A DNA stretch of 64,000 bases from the NCBI GenBank assembly GCA_963823735.1, contig CAWGMO010000002.1, positions 1,736,001 through 1,800,000 on the forward strand. The letters run 5' to 3'. The translations under genes were made by a program, and so were the position numbers. Below are positions 33,829 to 41,419 of the stretch, piece by piece. This DNA comes from Actinoallomurus sp963823735 (GTDB lineage Bacteria > Actinomycetota > Actinomycetes > Streptosporangiales > Streptosporangiaceae). The first letter of the stretch is position 1, and the number at the start of each line of letters is the position of its first letter. The notes beneath the pieces were generated by a model that saw only the letters and a list, made by a program, of their open reading frames with translations, ran no database searches and was not told the DNA's origin.

Positions 33829-34914
33829 TCAGACCGTGGCGCACTCCATTGCCGGGTAGTCGGTGTAGCCGCGGTGGTCGCCGCCGTAGAACCGCTCCGT
33901 GACGGGGACGTTGAGCGGCGCGCCGGCGGCGAAGCGGGCCGGGAGGTCCGGGTTGGCGATGAAGAGGCGGCCGTAGGACATGACGTCGGCGAGGCCGGCC
34001 CGCAGGACGCGTTCGCCCGCCTCCCGCGTGGTGGGCTCCGGGCCGTTGAAGTTGGCGATCAGCGGGCCCGACCAGCGGGGACGCAGGTCGGCGAGGGCCG
34101 GGTAGGCGCCGCGTTCGATGACGTGCAGGTAGGCCAGGCCCAGCGGGTCGAGGGCATCGGTGAGCGCGCGGTACGTGCCCTGGGGGTCCTCCTCCGCGAT
34201 CTCGTTCTCCGGGTTGTCGGGCGAGATCCGCAGGCCGACGCGCTCGGGGCCGACCGCGTCCGCGACCGCGCGGACGAGCTCCAGCGGGAACCTCAGGCGG
34301 CCGGCGCGCGATCCGCCGTACGCGTCGGTGCGCCGGTTGGTGTTCTCGGCCAGGAACTGCTGCACGAGGTAGCCGTTGGCGCCGTGGATCTCGACGCCGT
34401 CGAACCCGGCGCGTACGGCGTTGCGCGCGGCGGTGACGTGGTGGGCGATCGTCTCGCGGACCTCGGCGGTGGTGAGGGCGCGCGGGGGCACGGGGGCGAC
34501 CGAGCCGTCCGGGGTGTGGATCCGCTCGTACTCGCCGGGTACGGCGGAGGGCGCGACGGGGGTGTCGCCGTCGAGGTTCGACGGGTGCGTCATCCGGCCG
34601 ACGTGCCAGATCTGGGCGAAGATCCGGCCGCCTTCGGCGTGCACCGCGCCGGTGACCGTACGCCAGCCCGCGACCTGGTCCTCGGTGACCAGGCCGGGGA
34701 TGCCGGGCCCGCCCTTGCCCATGCGGTCGGGCCAGACGCCCTCGCTGACGATCAGTCCGGCGCCGGCGCGCTGCCGGTAGTAGTCGGCGGCCAGCGGGGA
34801 CGGCACGCCGCTGGGTTCGTCGGCGCGGCCCCTGGTCAGGGGTGCCATGGCCATGCGGTTGGCGAGGCTCAGCCGACGTGACTCGTACGGCTGGAGCAGC
34901 GGGCTGTCGGTCAT
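33829..34914 (-). CDS. Old Yellow Enzyme-family alkene reductase
   Basis: A 361-residue FMN-dependent TIM-barrel ene-reductase of the NemA/XenB class. 'NRMAMAPLTRGRAD', 'GGRIFAQIWHVGRMTHPSN' and 'GFDGVEIHGANGYLVQQFL' mark the FMN and substrate sites; in the last, H-x-x-N is the substrate-binding pair. 'ADVMSYGRLFIANPDLPARF' is the C-terminal phosphate-binding region. It reduces activated C=C bonds of electrophiles and is usually a detoxification enzyme. AAAGGAG precedes the ATG. It is divergent from a MarR gene across a palindromic region, as in the classic reductase/repressor arrangement. Confidence 0.92.
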   Translation of the reverse strand: MTDSPLLQPYESRRLSLANRMAMAPLTRGRADEPSGVPSPLAADYYRQRAGAGLIVSEGVWPDRMGKGGPGIPGLVTEDQVAGWRTVTGAVHAEGGRIFAQIWHVGRMTHPSNLDGDTPVAPSAVPGEYERIHTPDGSVAPVPPRALTTAEVRETIAHHVTAARNAVRAGFDGVEIHGANGYLVQQFLAENTNRRTDAYGGSRAGRLRFPLELVRAVADAVGPERVGLRISPDNPENEIAEEDPQGTYRALTDALDPLGLAYLHVIERGAYPALADLRPRWSGPLIANFNGPEPTTREAGERVLRAGLADVMSYGRLFIANPDLPARFAAGAPLNVPVTERFYGGDHRGYTDYPAMECATV

Positions 34915-34931
34915 TTCCAACTCCTTTGTAT

Positions 34932-34960
34932 GTACATGCATAGAATGCAAACACATGTAC
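34932..34960. promoter_or_regulatory. Shared operator between alkene reductase and MarR genes
   Basis: GTACATG ... CATGTAC form 7-bp arms 15 bases apart. Nested nearly concentrically is TGCAT-AGA-ATGCA. This AT-rich island is the core of the 80-bp divergent region, so one MarR-type protein could control both directions. Confidence 0.6.
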
Positions 34961-34994
34961 TCTGGTGTCAAGAGACGATCCGGAGGAGGCGGCG

Positions 34995-35378
34995 ATGGAC
35001 GCGCGGCAATGGGACGAGATGGTCGTCCTGCACGCCCGCGTCGAGCACGAGCTCGCCAAGGAGCTGCGCCGCCACGGCCTGACGCCGTCGGAGTACCGCG
35101 CCCTCTGCCGCCTGGACGCCACCGACGACGGCGAGCTGCGCATGCAGGAGCTCGCCGACCTGATCGGCCTGAACCAGAGTTCGGTCAGCCGCCTGGTGGC
35201 CAAGCTGGAGGCCGCCGGCCTGACCGAGCGCTCCCTCTGCCCCAACGACCGCCGCGGCGTCTACACGGTGATCACCGCCGAGGGCCGCGCGCGGCGGGCC
35301 CAGGCCGACCCGACGTACCGCGAGACCCTCGACTCCACCTCCGCGGACGCCGCCCTGAAGCTCCTCAGCGACCGGTGA
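34995..35378 (+). CDS. MarR-family transcriptional regulator
   Basis: A 127-residue winged-helix protein. The recognition part is 'MQELADLIGLNQSSVSRLVA' and the wing is 'SLCPNDRRGVYTVITAEG'. The ATG follows a strong CGGAGGAGG site. The protein is at the short end for MarR, with a reduced C-terminal dimerisation helix. It is divergent from the alkene reductase and presumably represses it until an electrophile binds. Its 3' end overlaps the MFS gene by 14 bp. Confidence 0.9.
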   Translation: MDARQWDEMVVLHARVEHELAKELRRHGLTPSEYRALCRLDATDDGELRMQELADLIGLNQSSVSRLVAKLEAAGLTERSLCPNDRRGVYTVITAEGRARRAQADPTYRETLDSTSADAALKLLSDR

Positions 35379-36612
35379 CGTCGGCCTCGTGGCGCGGCGC
35401 TTCGGAGCGCGTGCCGCGCGTGGCGTACGGCGAGTAGCGCGGCACCCAGCGCAGCAGGGCGACCGCGGCCATCACCCCCATCGCGCCCATCGCCTCGATG
35501 CCGGCGGCGAGGCTGCCCAGGCCGGCGGCGGCCGAGACGACCAGAGGGCCCGCGGCGGAGCCGGAGTCCGAGCACAGCCGCCACACCCCCAGGAACTGCG
35601 AACGGGTGCTCGGCGGCGCGACGTCCGCGCCGAGGGTCATCAGGACCCCGCTGCCGATGCCGTTGCCGAACCCCATCAGCATGGCCACGACCGTCAGTGA
35701 CACCAGGCCCTGCGTGAGCGGGAGCACGGCCTGCGTCAGGCCGAGGACGAGCATCGACGGGATGGCGATCCACAGCCGGCCCGCCCGGTCCATGATCTTG
35801 CCGGACGGGTAGAAGGTCAGGGTGTCCACCAGGCCGGCCAGGCCGAAGACGATGCTCGTCGTGGACGGGCTAAGGCCCAGGTGGTCCGCCCACAGCGGCA
35901 GCACCGTCTGCCGGGTGGCGCGCACCGAGGCCACGAGCAGCACGGCCATGCCGAGCGTCAGGAAGATCCGCTGGTGCCGCACCAGGACCGAGCGCACCGA
36001 CACCGGGTCGCGGCGCCGCTCGTGCGCCACCGCCGGGTCGGCCGTGTCGGCCACGTCGCGCACGACCAGGACGACCACCCCGGCCACCACCGCGCACGCG
36101 AGCGCCAGCCAGTACACGTCGCGCACCGGCCGCCCGTGCACCACCACCGCGCCGATGAACGGCCCGGCGAACGCCCCGATCCGCGTCATCCCGCCCAGCG
36201 TGGACAGCGCCCGCGCCCGCAGCCCCTCGGGGATGACCTCGGTGAGGTAGGACTGCCGGGCGAGGATGAACACCGAGTTCGTGGCCCCGGTGGCGGCGAT
36301 CGCGATCGCCAGCTCCCACAGGCTGTCCGCGAGCGCGCAGCCCAGCAGCGTCACCATGGCGATCCCGGCGGCGATCAGCATCGCCCTGCGGTCCCCCACC
36401 CGCGCGGCGAGGGCCCCGGCCGGCACGTCCCCGAGGATCTGCCCCACGCCCAGCAGCGCCAGGACGAACCCCGCCATCCCCACCGACGCCCCGAGCTCCC
36501 GCCCGCTCAACGCGATCATCGGCGTGAGCGCGCCCATCCCGATCTCGAAGATCAGCGTCGGCAGGAAGACGGCCGGCGCGACCCGCAGCAGCGAGGCCGG
36601 TCGGGAACTCAC
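35365..36612 (-). CDS. MFS transporter
   Basis: A 415-residue, twelve-helix major facilitator. 'VPAGALAARVGDRRAMLIAA' is the conserved loop after helix 2 and 'PSGKIMDRAGRLWIAIPSML' its repeat in the second half. 'GVMTRIGAFAGPFIGAVV'-like motif C in helix 5 suggests an exporter. The GTG start follows GAAGAGGACC. It is divergent from recQ and convergent with the MarR gene. Substrate is unknown. Confidence 0.83.
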   Translation of the reverse strand: MSSRPASLLRVAPAVFLPTLIFEIGMGALTPMIALSGRELGASVGMAGFVLALLGVGQILGDVPAGALAARVGDRRAMLIAAGIAMVTLLGCALADSLWELAIAIAATGATNSVFILARQSYLTEVIPEGLRARALSTLGGMTRIGAFAGPFIGAVVVHGRPVRDVYWLALACAVVAGVVVLVVRDVADTADPAVAHERRRDPVSVRSVLVRHQRIFLTLGMAVLLVASVRATRQTVLPLWADHLGLSPSTTSIVFGLAGLVDTLTFYPSGKIMDRAGRLWIAIPSMLVLGLTQAVLPLTQGLVSLTVVAMLMGFGNGIGSGVLMTLGADVAPPSTRSQFLGVWRLCSDSGSAAGPLVVSAAAGLGSLAAGIEAMGAMGVMAAVALLRWVPRYSPYATRGTRSEAPRHEADVTGR

Positions 36613-36805
36613 CTGTCAGGTCCTCTTCTCGGACGTCGCCGGAGGGGGATTCCATCCTAGGGAGGGCTCGCCCGGCCGCGATGACCCGGGTCCGCAGGTC
36701 AAAGATCATGTTTTTCCACCAAAGGCACCCGCCGACCGGCAGGCTGGGGCGTACGGGACTAAGCCGGGACGCTCTGGGTAGCTAGCGCCCGTCGAGGAGG
36801 CGATA

Positions 36806-38477
36806 GTGGGCGTATTGGATAAATGGGGTCAGATCGGGCGCGGCCGGCGGATCCGGCGGACGGCCAGGGACGTGTTCGACTGGGAGCAGCTGCGGCCCGG
36901 GCAGGCCGAGGCGATCCACCAGTTGCTCAAGGGGCGCGACGTCCTCGTCGTGATGCCGACCGGCAGCGGGAAGTCGGCCGCGTACCAGGTGCCCGCGCAG
37001 CTGCTCGACGGGCCGACGATCGTGATCTCGCCGCTGATCGCGCTGCAGCGGGACCAGATGATCTCGCTCGCCGAGCGGAACGCCGGCGGCGCGGTCGTGG
37101 TGAACTCCGCGCAGCGCAAGGGCGCCGGTGAGGCCTCGCTGGAGCAGGTGCGCGCCGGGAAGGCCGAATATGTCTTCCTCTCCCCCGAGCAGCTCGCCAA
37201 GCCGGAGATCGTCGACCTGCTCGCCGAGGCGCGGCCCTCGCTGATCGCGATCGACGAGGCGCACTGCGTGTCGGGCTGGGGGCACGACTTCCGGCCCGAC
37301 TACCTGCGCCTCGGCCGCGTCATCGAGCGCCTCGGCCACCCGCCGGTGATCGCGCTGACCGCGACCGCCTCGCCGCCCGTACGCCAGGACATCATCGAGA
37401 CCCTCGGCCTGCGCGACCCGTACCAGGTCATCCGCGGCTTCGACCGGCCCAACATCGCGCTCGGCGTACGCCGGTTCTCCGAGGAGTCCGCCAAGCGGCG
37501 CGCGCTCGTCGCGGACGCCGCCGGGCGGAGCGGGCTCGGCCTCGTGTACGTCGCGACCCGCCGCGACGCCACGGCGTACGCCAAGGAGCTGGCCGCGGCG
37601 GGGCTGCGCGCGGAGGCGTACCACGCGGGCATGAAGGCGTCCGAGCGCGAGCGGGTGCACGCCCTGTTCGCCGACGACGGAGTCGACGTCGTCGTGGCCA
37701 CCTCGGCGTTCGGCATGGGGATCGACAAGCCCAACGTGCGGTACGTCCTGCACAGCGCGCCGCCCGAGTCGCCCGACTCCTACTACCAGGAGATCGGCCG
37801 CGCGGGCCGCGACGGCGAGCCGTCCGAGGCCGTGCTGTTCTACCGGTCGGAGGACCTCGGCCTGCGCCGCTTCTTCGCCGGGGGACGGCCGGACGAGAAG
37901 ACGCTGCTCCGGCTCGCCACGCTCCTGCACGAACACGGCGGCACCGTCGCGCCGCGCGCCGTACGCGACACCCTGGGCGTCGGCGCGTCCAAGCTGACCG
38001 GCCTGGTGAACCTCCTCGAACAGGCCGACGCGATCGAGGTCGCCGACCGCGGCGAGCTGCGGTACGCCGAGGACGGGCCCGCGCCCGACAAGGCCGTCGC
38101 CGAGGCGCTGGAGTTCGACGAGAGCCGTCGCCGGGTGGACGACTCGCGCATCGACATGATGCGCGGCTACGCCGAGACCACCGGCTGCCGCCGCCGCTAC
38201 CTGCTCGAATACTTCGGCGAGCCGTGCCCGCGTACGTGCGGGAACTGCGGCAACTGCGTCGCCGGATCCGCCGCCCCTGACCCTGCTCCCGCCGCCGCCT
38301 CCGCCGGCACGCCCTTCCCGGTGCGGAGCCGAGGTGATCCACGCGTCCTGGGGCGCGGGCACGGTGATGAGCGAGGAGTCCGACCGCATCACCGTCCTGT
38401 TCGAGGAGATCGGCTACAAGACCCTGTCGCTGGAGGCCGTCCAGCGCGACTCTCTCCTGACCCGCGCCCCGAGCTAG
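36806..38477 (+). CDS. recQ: RecQ-type ATP-dependent DNA helicase, frameshifted near the 3' end
   Basis: The GTG start follows GAGGAGG. Helicase motifs are all present: Walker A 'PTGSGKS' at 51-57, 'IDEAHCVSGWGHDFRPDY', 'ALTATASPPVR', 'ATSAFGMGIDKPNVRYV' and 'YYQEIGRAGRDG'. The zinc-binding Cys cluster is 'EPCPRTCGNCGNC'. After 'AGTPFPV' the frame must move by one base: an extra C at about 38324. The correct frame then gives the usual actinobacterial RecQ tail ('VIHASWGAGTVMSEESDRIT') and stops at TAG, about 556 residues in all. As read, the helicase frame runs on into the next gene and falsely suggests a fusion. Confidence 0.88.
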
Positions 38478-38479
38478 AT

Positions 38480-40138
38480 GTGGGCCGCTGGTGGACGGTC
38501 GCGCTCGTCGCCGCGCTGCTCGCGGGGATGGCGGTCGCGATGGTCACCACGGCCGTCGCACAGTCGCCGACGATCGACGAGCCCGTGTACGCCGGCACGG
38601 CCGTCGTCTACCTGCGGCGGCACAGCCTCGCGTACAACCCCGAACACCCGCCGCTCGGCAAACTGGTCATCGAGACGGGCCTGGCGTTCGCCCACCCGCG
38701 GCTCGACCCCGCGTTCGCGGGCGACGAGGGCGCGCTCGGACGGCACGTCCTGTACGAGTCGGGCGGCGACGCGCGGCGGCTGATGCTCGCGGCGCGGCTG
38801 CCGATCATCGCGCTGACGCTGCTGTTCGGGCTGGTCGTCTTCCTGTTCGCACGCGACCTCACCGGCCCGCTGGGCGGAACGGTGGCACTGGCCCTGTACG
38901 CGTTCTCCCCCGACGTGATCGCGCACGGCTCCCTCGCGACGCTCGACGTCCCCGTGGCCGGGTTCCTGCTGACGTCGGCCTGGCTGATGTGGCGCGCACG
39001 GGAACGCCCGCTCCGGTACCTGCCGCTCGCCGGCGCGGCCCTCGGCGCGGCGGTGGCGACGAAGATGAGCGCGCTACCGGCCGTCCCGGTGCTGATGGCG
39101 CTCGCCTTCCTGACGGTGTCCCGACGGCGAGACGCACGGCCCGGCCCGCCGGAGCGGCGAGACGCACAGCCCGATGTGCCGGTGCGGCGAGGCGTGCGGC
39201 CCGGCGTGCCGGTGTGGCGGGGTGTGAGGCTTGGGCTCGCGGCGGCGGCCGGGGTGGCGCTCATCGCGGTCGCCGTGGTGTGGGCCTCCTACCTCGCGGT
39301 CGATCCGCGCCTGCGCTGGGCGGCGCCCCCGCACCTGCCCGCCGTCCACGGGCCGCGCGCGCTCGCCGCGTCCTGGCTGCCGCTCCCGCGGCCGTACCGG
39401 GACGGGATGCGGATCCAGTTCGGCTACGAGGACGCCACGTGGAGCGGGTTCCTGTTCGGCCGGCAGTACCAGGGGCCGCTCTGGTACTACCTGCCGGCCG
39501 CGCTGCTGGTGAAGACGCCGCTCGGCGCGCTCGCGCTGTGGCTCGCGGGCGCGGTCTCGATGGTGGCGCTCCCCCGGCTGCGCCCCGCCGCGCCGTACGT
39601 GCTGGTGCCCGCGGCCGTGCTGCTGGCCGCGGCCATGGACGGCACCCGTGACCTCGGCACCCGGTACGCCGTGTTCCTGCCGATGTTCCTGGCGGTCGCG
39701 GCGGCGAGCGTGACGCTCATGCGGTGGCGGGCTGTGTGGATCGCGCTGATCCTCTTCACCGCCGTGAGCTCGGCGCGCGCCTTCCCGTACTACCTGCCGT
39801 ACTCCAACGAGGCGTTCGGCGGCCCGTCGAGGACGTATCTGCGCCTGCACGACTCGAACGTCGACTGGGGTCAGGATCTCGACCGCCTGGCCGACCGCCT
39901 GAGAGACCGCTACCCGGGCGAACGGGTCTGGCTCGTCTACAAGGGCAGCGGCGTGCCGCCGTACTACGGCATCCACGCCGCCGACCCGCTCACCGTGCCA
40001 CCGGACCAGGTCACCGGCCTGCTCGTCGTCTCCGACACCGCGATCGACAAGGCCGACGCGCGGCTCGCGGCGCTGCTCGCCACGAGCCGGCGGATCGACG
40101 ACGTCGGGCACTCGATGACGATCTTCCGGCGCCCTTAG
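38480..40138 (+). CDS. Integral-membrane GT39/GT83-like glycosyltransferase
   Basis: A 552-residue membrane protein with about eleven helices and a soluble C-terminal tail, of the ArnT/PMT superfamily that uses polyprenyl-phosphate sugars. The first outer loop has 'SPTIDEPVYAGTAVVYLRRH' and 'YNPEHPPLGKLVIE'; the acidic residues and the H-P-P/L are the typical catalytic loop. 'LATLDVPVAGFLLTSAW' is a conserved D-x-P helix. A Tyr/Trp-rich segment 'HDSNVDWGQDLDRLADRL' marks the C-terminal domain. The GTG start lies three bases after the recQ stop. It probably glycosylates proteins or envelope lipids outside the membrane. A 30-base tandem repeat lies in a cytoplasmic loop. Confidence 0.82.
   Translation: MGRWWTVALVAALLAGMAVAMVTTAVAQSPTIDEPVYAGTAVVYLRRHSLAYNPEHPPLGKLVIETGLAFAHPRLDPAFAGDEGALGRHVLYESGGDARRLMLAARLPIIALTLLFGLVVFLFARDLTGPLGGTVALALYAFSPDVIAHGSLATLDVPVAGFLLTSAWLMWRARERPLRYLPLAGAALGAAVATKMSALPAVPVLMALAFLTVSRRRDARPGPPERRDAQPDVPVRRGVRPGVPVWRGVRLGLAAAAGVALIAVAVVWASYLAVDPRLRWAAPPHLPAVHGPRALAASWLPLPRPYRDGMRIQFGYEDATWSGFLFGRQYQGPLWYYLPAALLVKTPLGALALWLAGAVSMVALPRLRPAAPYVLVPAAVLLAAAMDGTRDLGTRYAVFLPMFLAVAAASVTLMRWRAVWIALILFTAVSSARAFPYYLPYSNEAFGGPSRTYLRLHDSNVDWGQDLDRLADRLRDRYPGERVWLVYKGSGVPPYYGIHAADPLTVPPDQVTGLLVVSDTAIDKADARLAALLATSRRIDDVGHSMTIFRRP
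39125..39230 (+). repeat. 30-bp tandem repeat, about 3.5 copies
   Basis: Units beginning CGGCGAGACGCAC, CGGCGAGACGCAC, CGGCGAGGCGTGC and TGGCGGGGTGTGA recur every 30 bp. Each encodes a 10-residue Arg/Pro-rich unit (for example 'RRDAQPDVPV', 'RRGVRPGVPV') in a cytoplasmic loop of the membrane glycosyltransferase. The period is a multiple of three, so copy number can vary without breaking the frame. Confidence 0.75.
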
Positions 40139-41124
40139 GGGTGGGTGCCGACCTGGTCGGCCTCGCCCTCCCAGATGTCGTACTCGCGGTCCGCCGGCGG
40201 CAGGCCGTAGAAGCAGACGCTGTCGATCTGCGCGCCGGTCTCGTCCCCGACGGACGAGCCGAACTGGACGTACCGGTAGCCGCGGTCGGTGAGCGTACGG
40301 TTCGGGTCGTCGATCCCGGCCTCGGTGATCTTCATGCTGATCGAGGTGCTCCAGCCGCGCACATAGTCGATCATCTTGTACGGGTTGTTCTCGCCGCGTT
40401 CCGGATAGCGGCGCAGGTAGTCCGAGCTGTAGCAGTGGACGGTCGCGATGTCCGGCGAGTACGGCCCGCCGAACATCGGCCCCAGGCCGTCGCCGGTGTC
40501 GCGTACGAAGGCGTCGAACCACTGGCCGGAGGTCCCGAAGCCGAAGCCGCCGCCGTCTCCGGCGTACCGGCCGGCCGGCATGTTGACCGCCCAGAAGAGG
40601 TTCGAGCGGTCCTGCGCGGGCTTGTTGTCGCGGATGGCCGCCAGCCGGTTCGACCGCGCCAGCCAGGGGTTGTCCGGCTGGTGCCAGTCGGGTTCGTTGC
40701 CCAGCTCCCAGACGAACAGCGTGCCGGGATGGGCGTCGATGTAGGGCAGCAGCAGGTCGAGCTGGTGGCGCGCCAGCGCCGGGTCAGGGTCCTCGGACGA
40801 CTGGATGATCACTTCGCTGAGCCCGGTGCCCAGCAGCTGGTCGAGCTGGCCGTCGTCGAACTGCCGGTTGTTCGGGTCGCCCCAGAACATCGACAGGCGT
40901 ACGGTCTGGGGCCGCATGCGGCGGAGAATGTCGACCTTCTGGCTGAACGGCACGTCGCTCGACGGCGAACAGACCGCTCCCCATTTCATGAAAGAGGCGG
41001 ACGCGGGTCTCGCGATGCCCATGCCCATCCCCGCGCCGAGGGCGACACCGCCCATTCCCCCCAGGAATATCCGGCGTGAGAAGGCACGCCCCCGAGAGGG
41101 CGTTCCGCGTTCCTGATCGGCCAT
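40135..41124 (-). CDS. Tat-exported clan GH-A glycosidase-like protein
   Basis: A 329-residue protein with a Tat signal 'SRRIFLGGMG' (S16-R17-R18) and signal end near 'ARPASASF'. The mature part resembles a GH5/GH39-type TIM barrel: acid/base E144 in 'VWELGNEPDW' and likely nucleophile E268 in 'SMKITEAGIDD'. 'VDILRRMRPQTVRLSMFWGD' is the first barrel strand region. It is shorter than typical cellulases. The substrate is not evident. It ends tail-to-tail with the membrane glycosyltransferase with a 4-bp overlap, and a structured RNA gene lies directly upstream on the same strand. Confidence 0.75.
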   Translation of the reverse strand: MADQERGTPSRGRAFSRRIFLGGMGGVALGAGMGMGIARPASASFMKWGAVCSPSSDVPFSQKVDILRRMRPQTVRLSMFWGDPNNRQFDDGQLDQLLGTGLSEVIIQSSEDPDPALARHQLDLLLPYIDAHPGTLFVWELGNEPDWHQPDNPWLARSNRLAAIRDNKPAQDRSNLFWAVNMPAGRYAGDGGGFGFGTSGQWFDAFVRDTGDGLGPMFGGPYSPDIATVHCYSSDYLRRYPERGENNPYKMIDYVRGWSTSISMKITEAGIDDPNRTLTDRGYRYVQFGSSVGDETGAQIDSVCFYGLPPADREYDIWEGEADQVGTHP

Positions 41125-41212
41125 CCGAGCCGTCCTTCCGCTGTCGCAGCTGGCAGAGCGGAAGGATGATGGCACGGGTGGTCCGAAGCGCAGAAGGGCC
41201 CAGAGAGGGCCC

Positions 41213-41378
41213 AAAAATCGCGCGGGGCGTGGTGCCCGAGGTCCAGTCGACAAGGGTGACATAGCGCTCTGGCCACTGAGCTACACCGGCTCGAGAGCCG
41301 GCGACGGGATTCGAACCCGTGACCTCTCGTTCTGTAGACGAAGTAACCCTCACCTGCGCACCGGGCACCAGCCCCGCT
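41213..41378 (-). ncRNA. Bacterial Y RNA (YrlA-like) candidate with a circularly permuted tRNA-like module
   Basis: Read leftward, the RNA begins near AGCGGGGC and ends in a T run (41217-41213). GGGGC (41375-41371) and GGTGCCCG (41369-41362) at the 5' end pair with CGGGCACC (41238-41231) and GCCCC (41228-41224) at the 3' end. Inside, a small hairpin (TTCGT/ACGAG) is followed by a perfect T-arm, ACGGG-TTCGAAT-CCCGT (41320-41304). The acceptor-like 7-bp helix CGCCGGC/GCCGGTG (41303-41297 with 41290-41284) is closed by TCTCGA. TA and the D-arm GCTC-AGTGGCCA-GAGC (41281-41266) come next. This is the tRNA 3' half placed before the 5' half, with no anticodon arm joining them. It matches my recollection of YrlA RNAs, which bind Ro60/Rsr through the terminal stem. 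Confidence 0.7.
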
Positions 41379-41386
41379 GAAAAGCG

Positions 41387-41392
41387 ATACTA
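41387..41392 (-). promoter_or_regulatory. -10 element of the Y RNA-like gene
   Basis: TAGTAT on the leftward strand lies eight bases before the A at 41378, a suitable distance for transcription start just ahead of the GGGGC terminal stem. No convincing -35 hexamer is visible at the right spacing. Confidence 0.45.
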
Positions 41393-41419
41393 ACGCGCCC
41401 CTCCCTTTGACGCCTCTCA

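Noticed and set aside
39125..39230. CRISPR-like repeat array
   Set aside because: Units are contiguous without spacers, diverge from each other and lie in frame within a membrane protein gene.
36806..40138. A genuine RecQ-glycosyltransferase fusion protein
   Set aside because: The linking segment is Arg/Pro/His-rich out-of-frame sequence, while another frame over the same bases encodes the normal RecQ tail and a stop.
41284..41320. tRNA attachment site (attB) for an integrative element
   Set aside because: No integrase, excisionase or direct repeat copy of this T-arm was found in the window, and the module is not a functional tRNA 3' end.
41213..41378. Ordinary tRNA gene or pseudo-tRNA
   Set aside because: A T-arm and D-arm are present but in reversed order, and no sequence before the T-arm forms a D-arm or an acceptor strand that pairs with CGCCGGC. 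The sequence before it pairs instead with the far flank.
41213..41378. Permuted tmRNA
   Set aside because: There is no tag-peptide reading frame or pseudoknot region, and the element is far too short. The acceptor helix has no G-U pair at the third position as required for alanylation.
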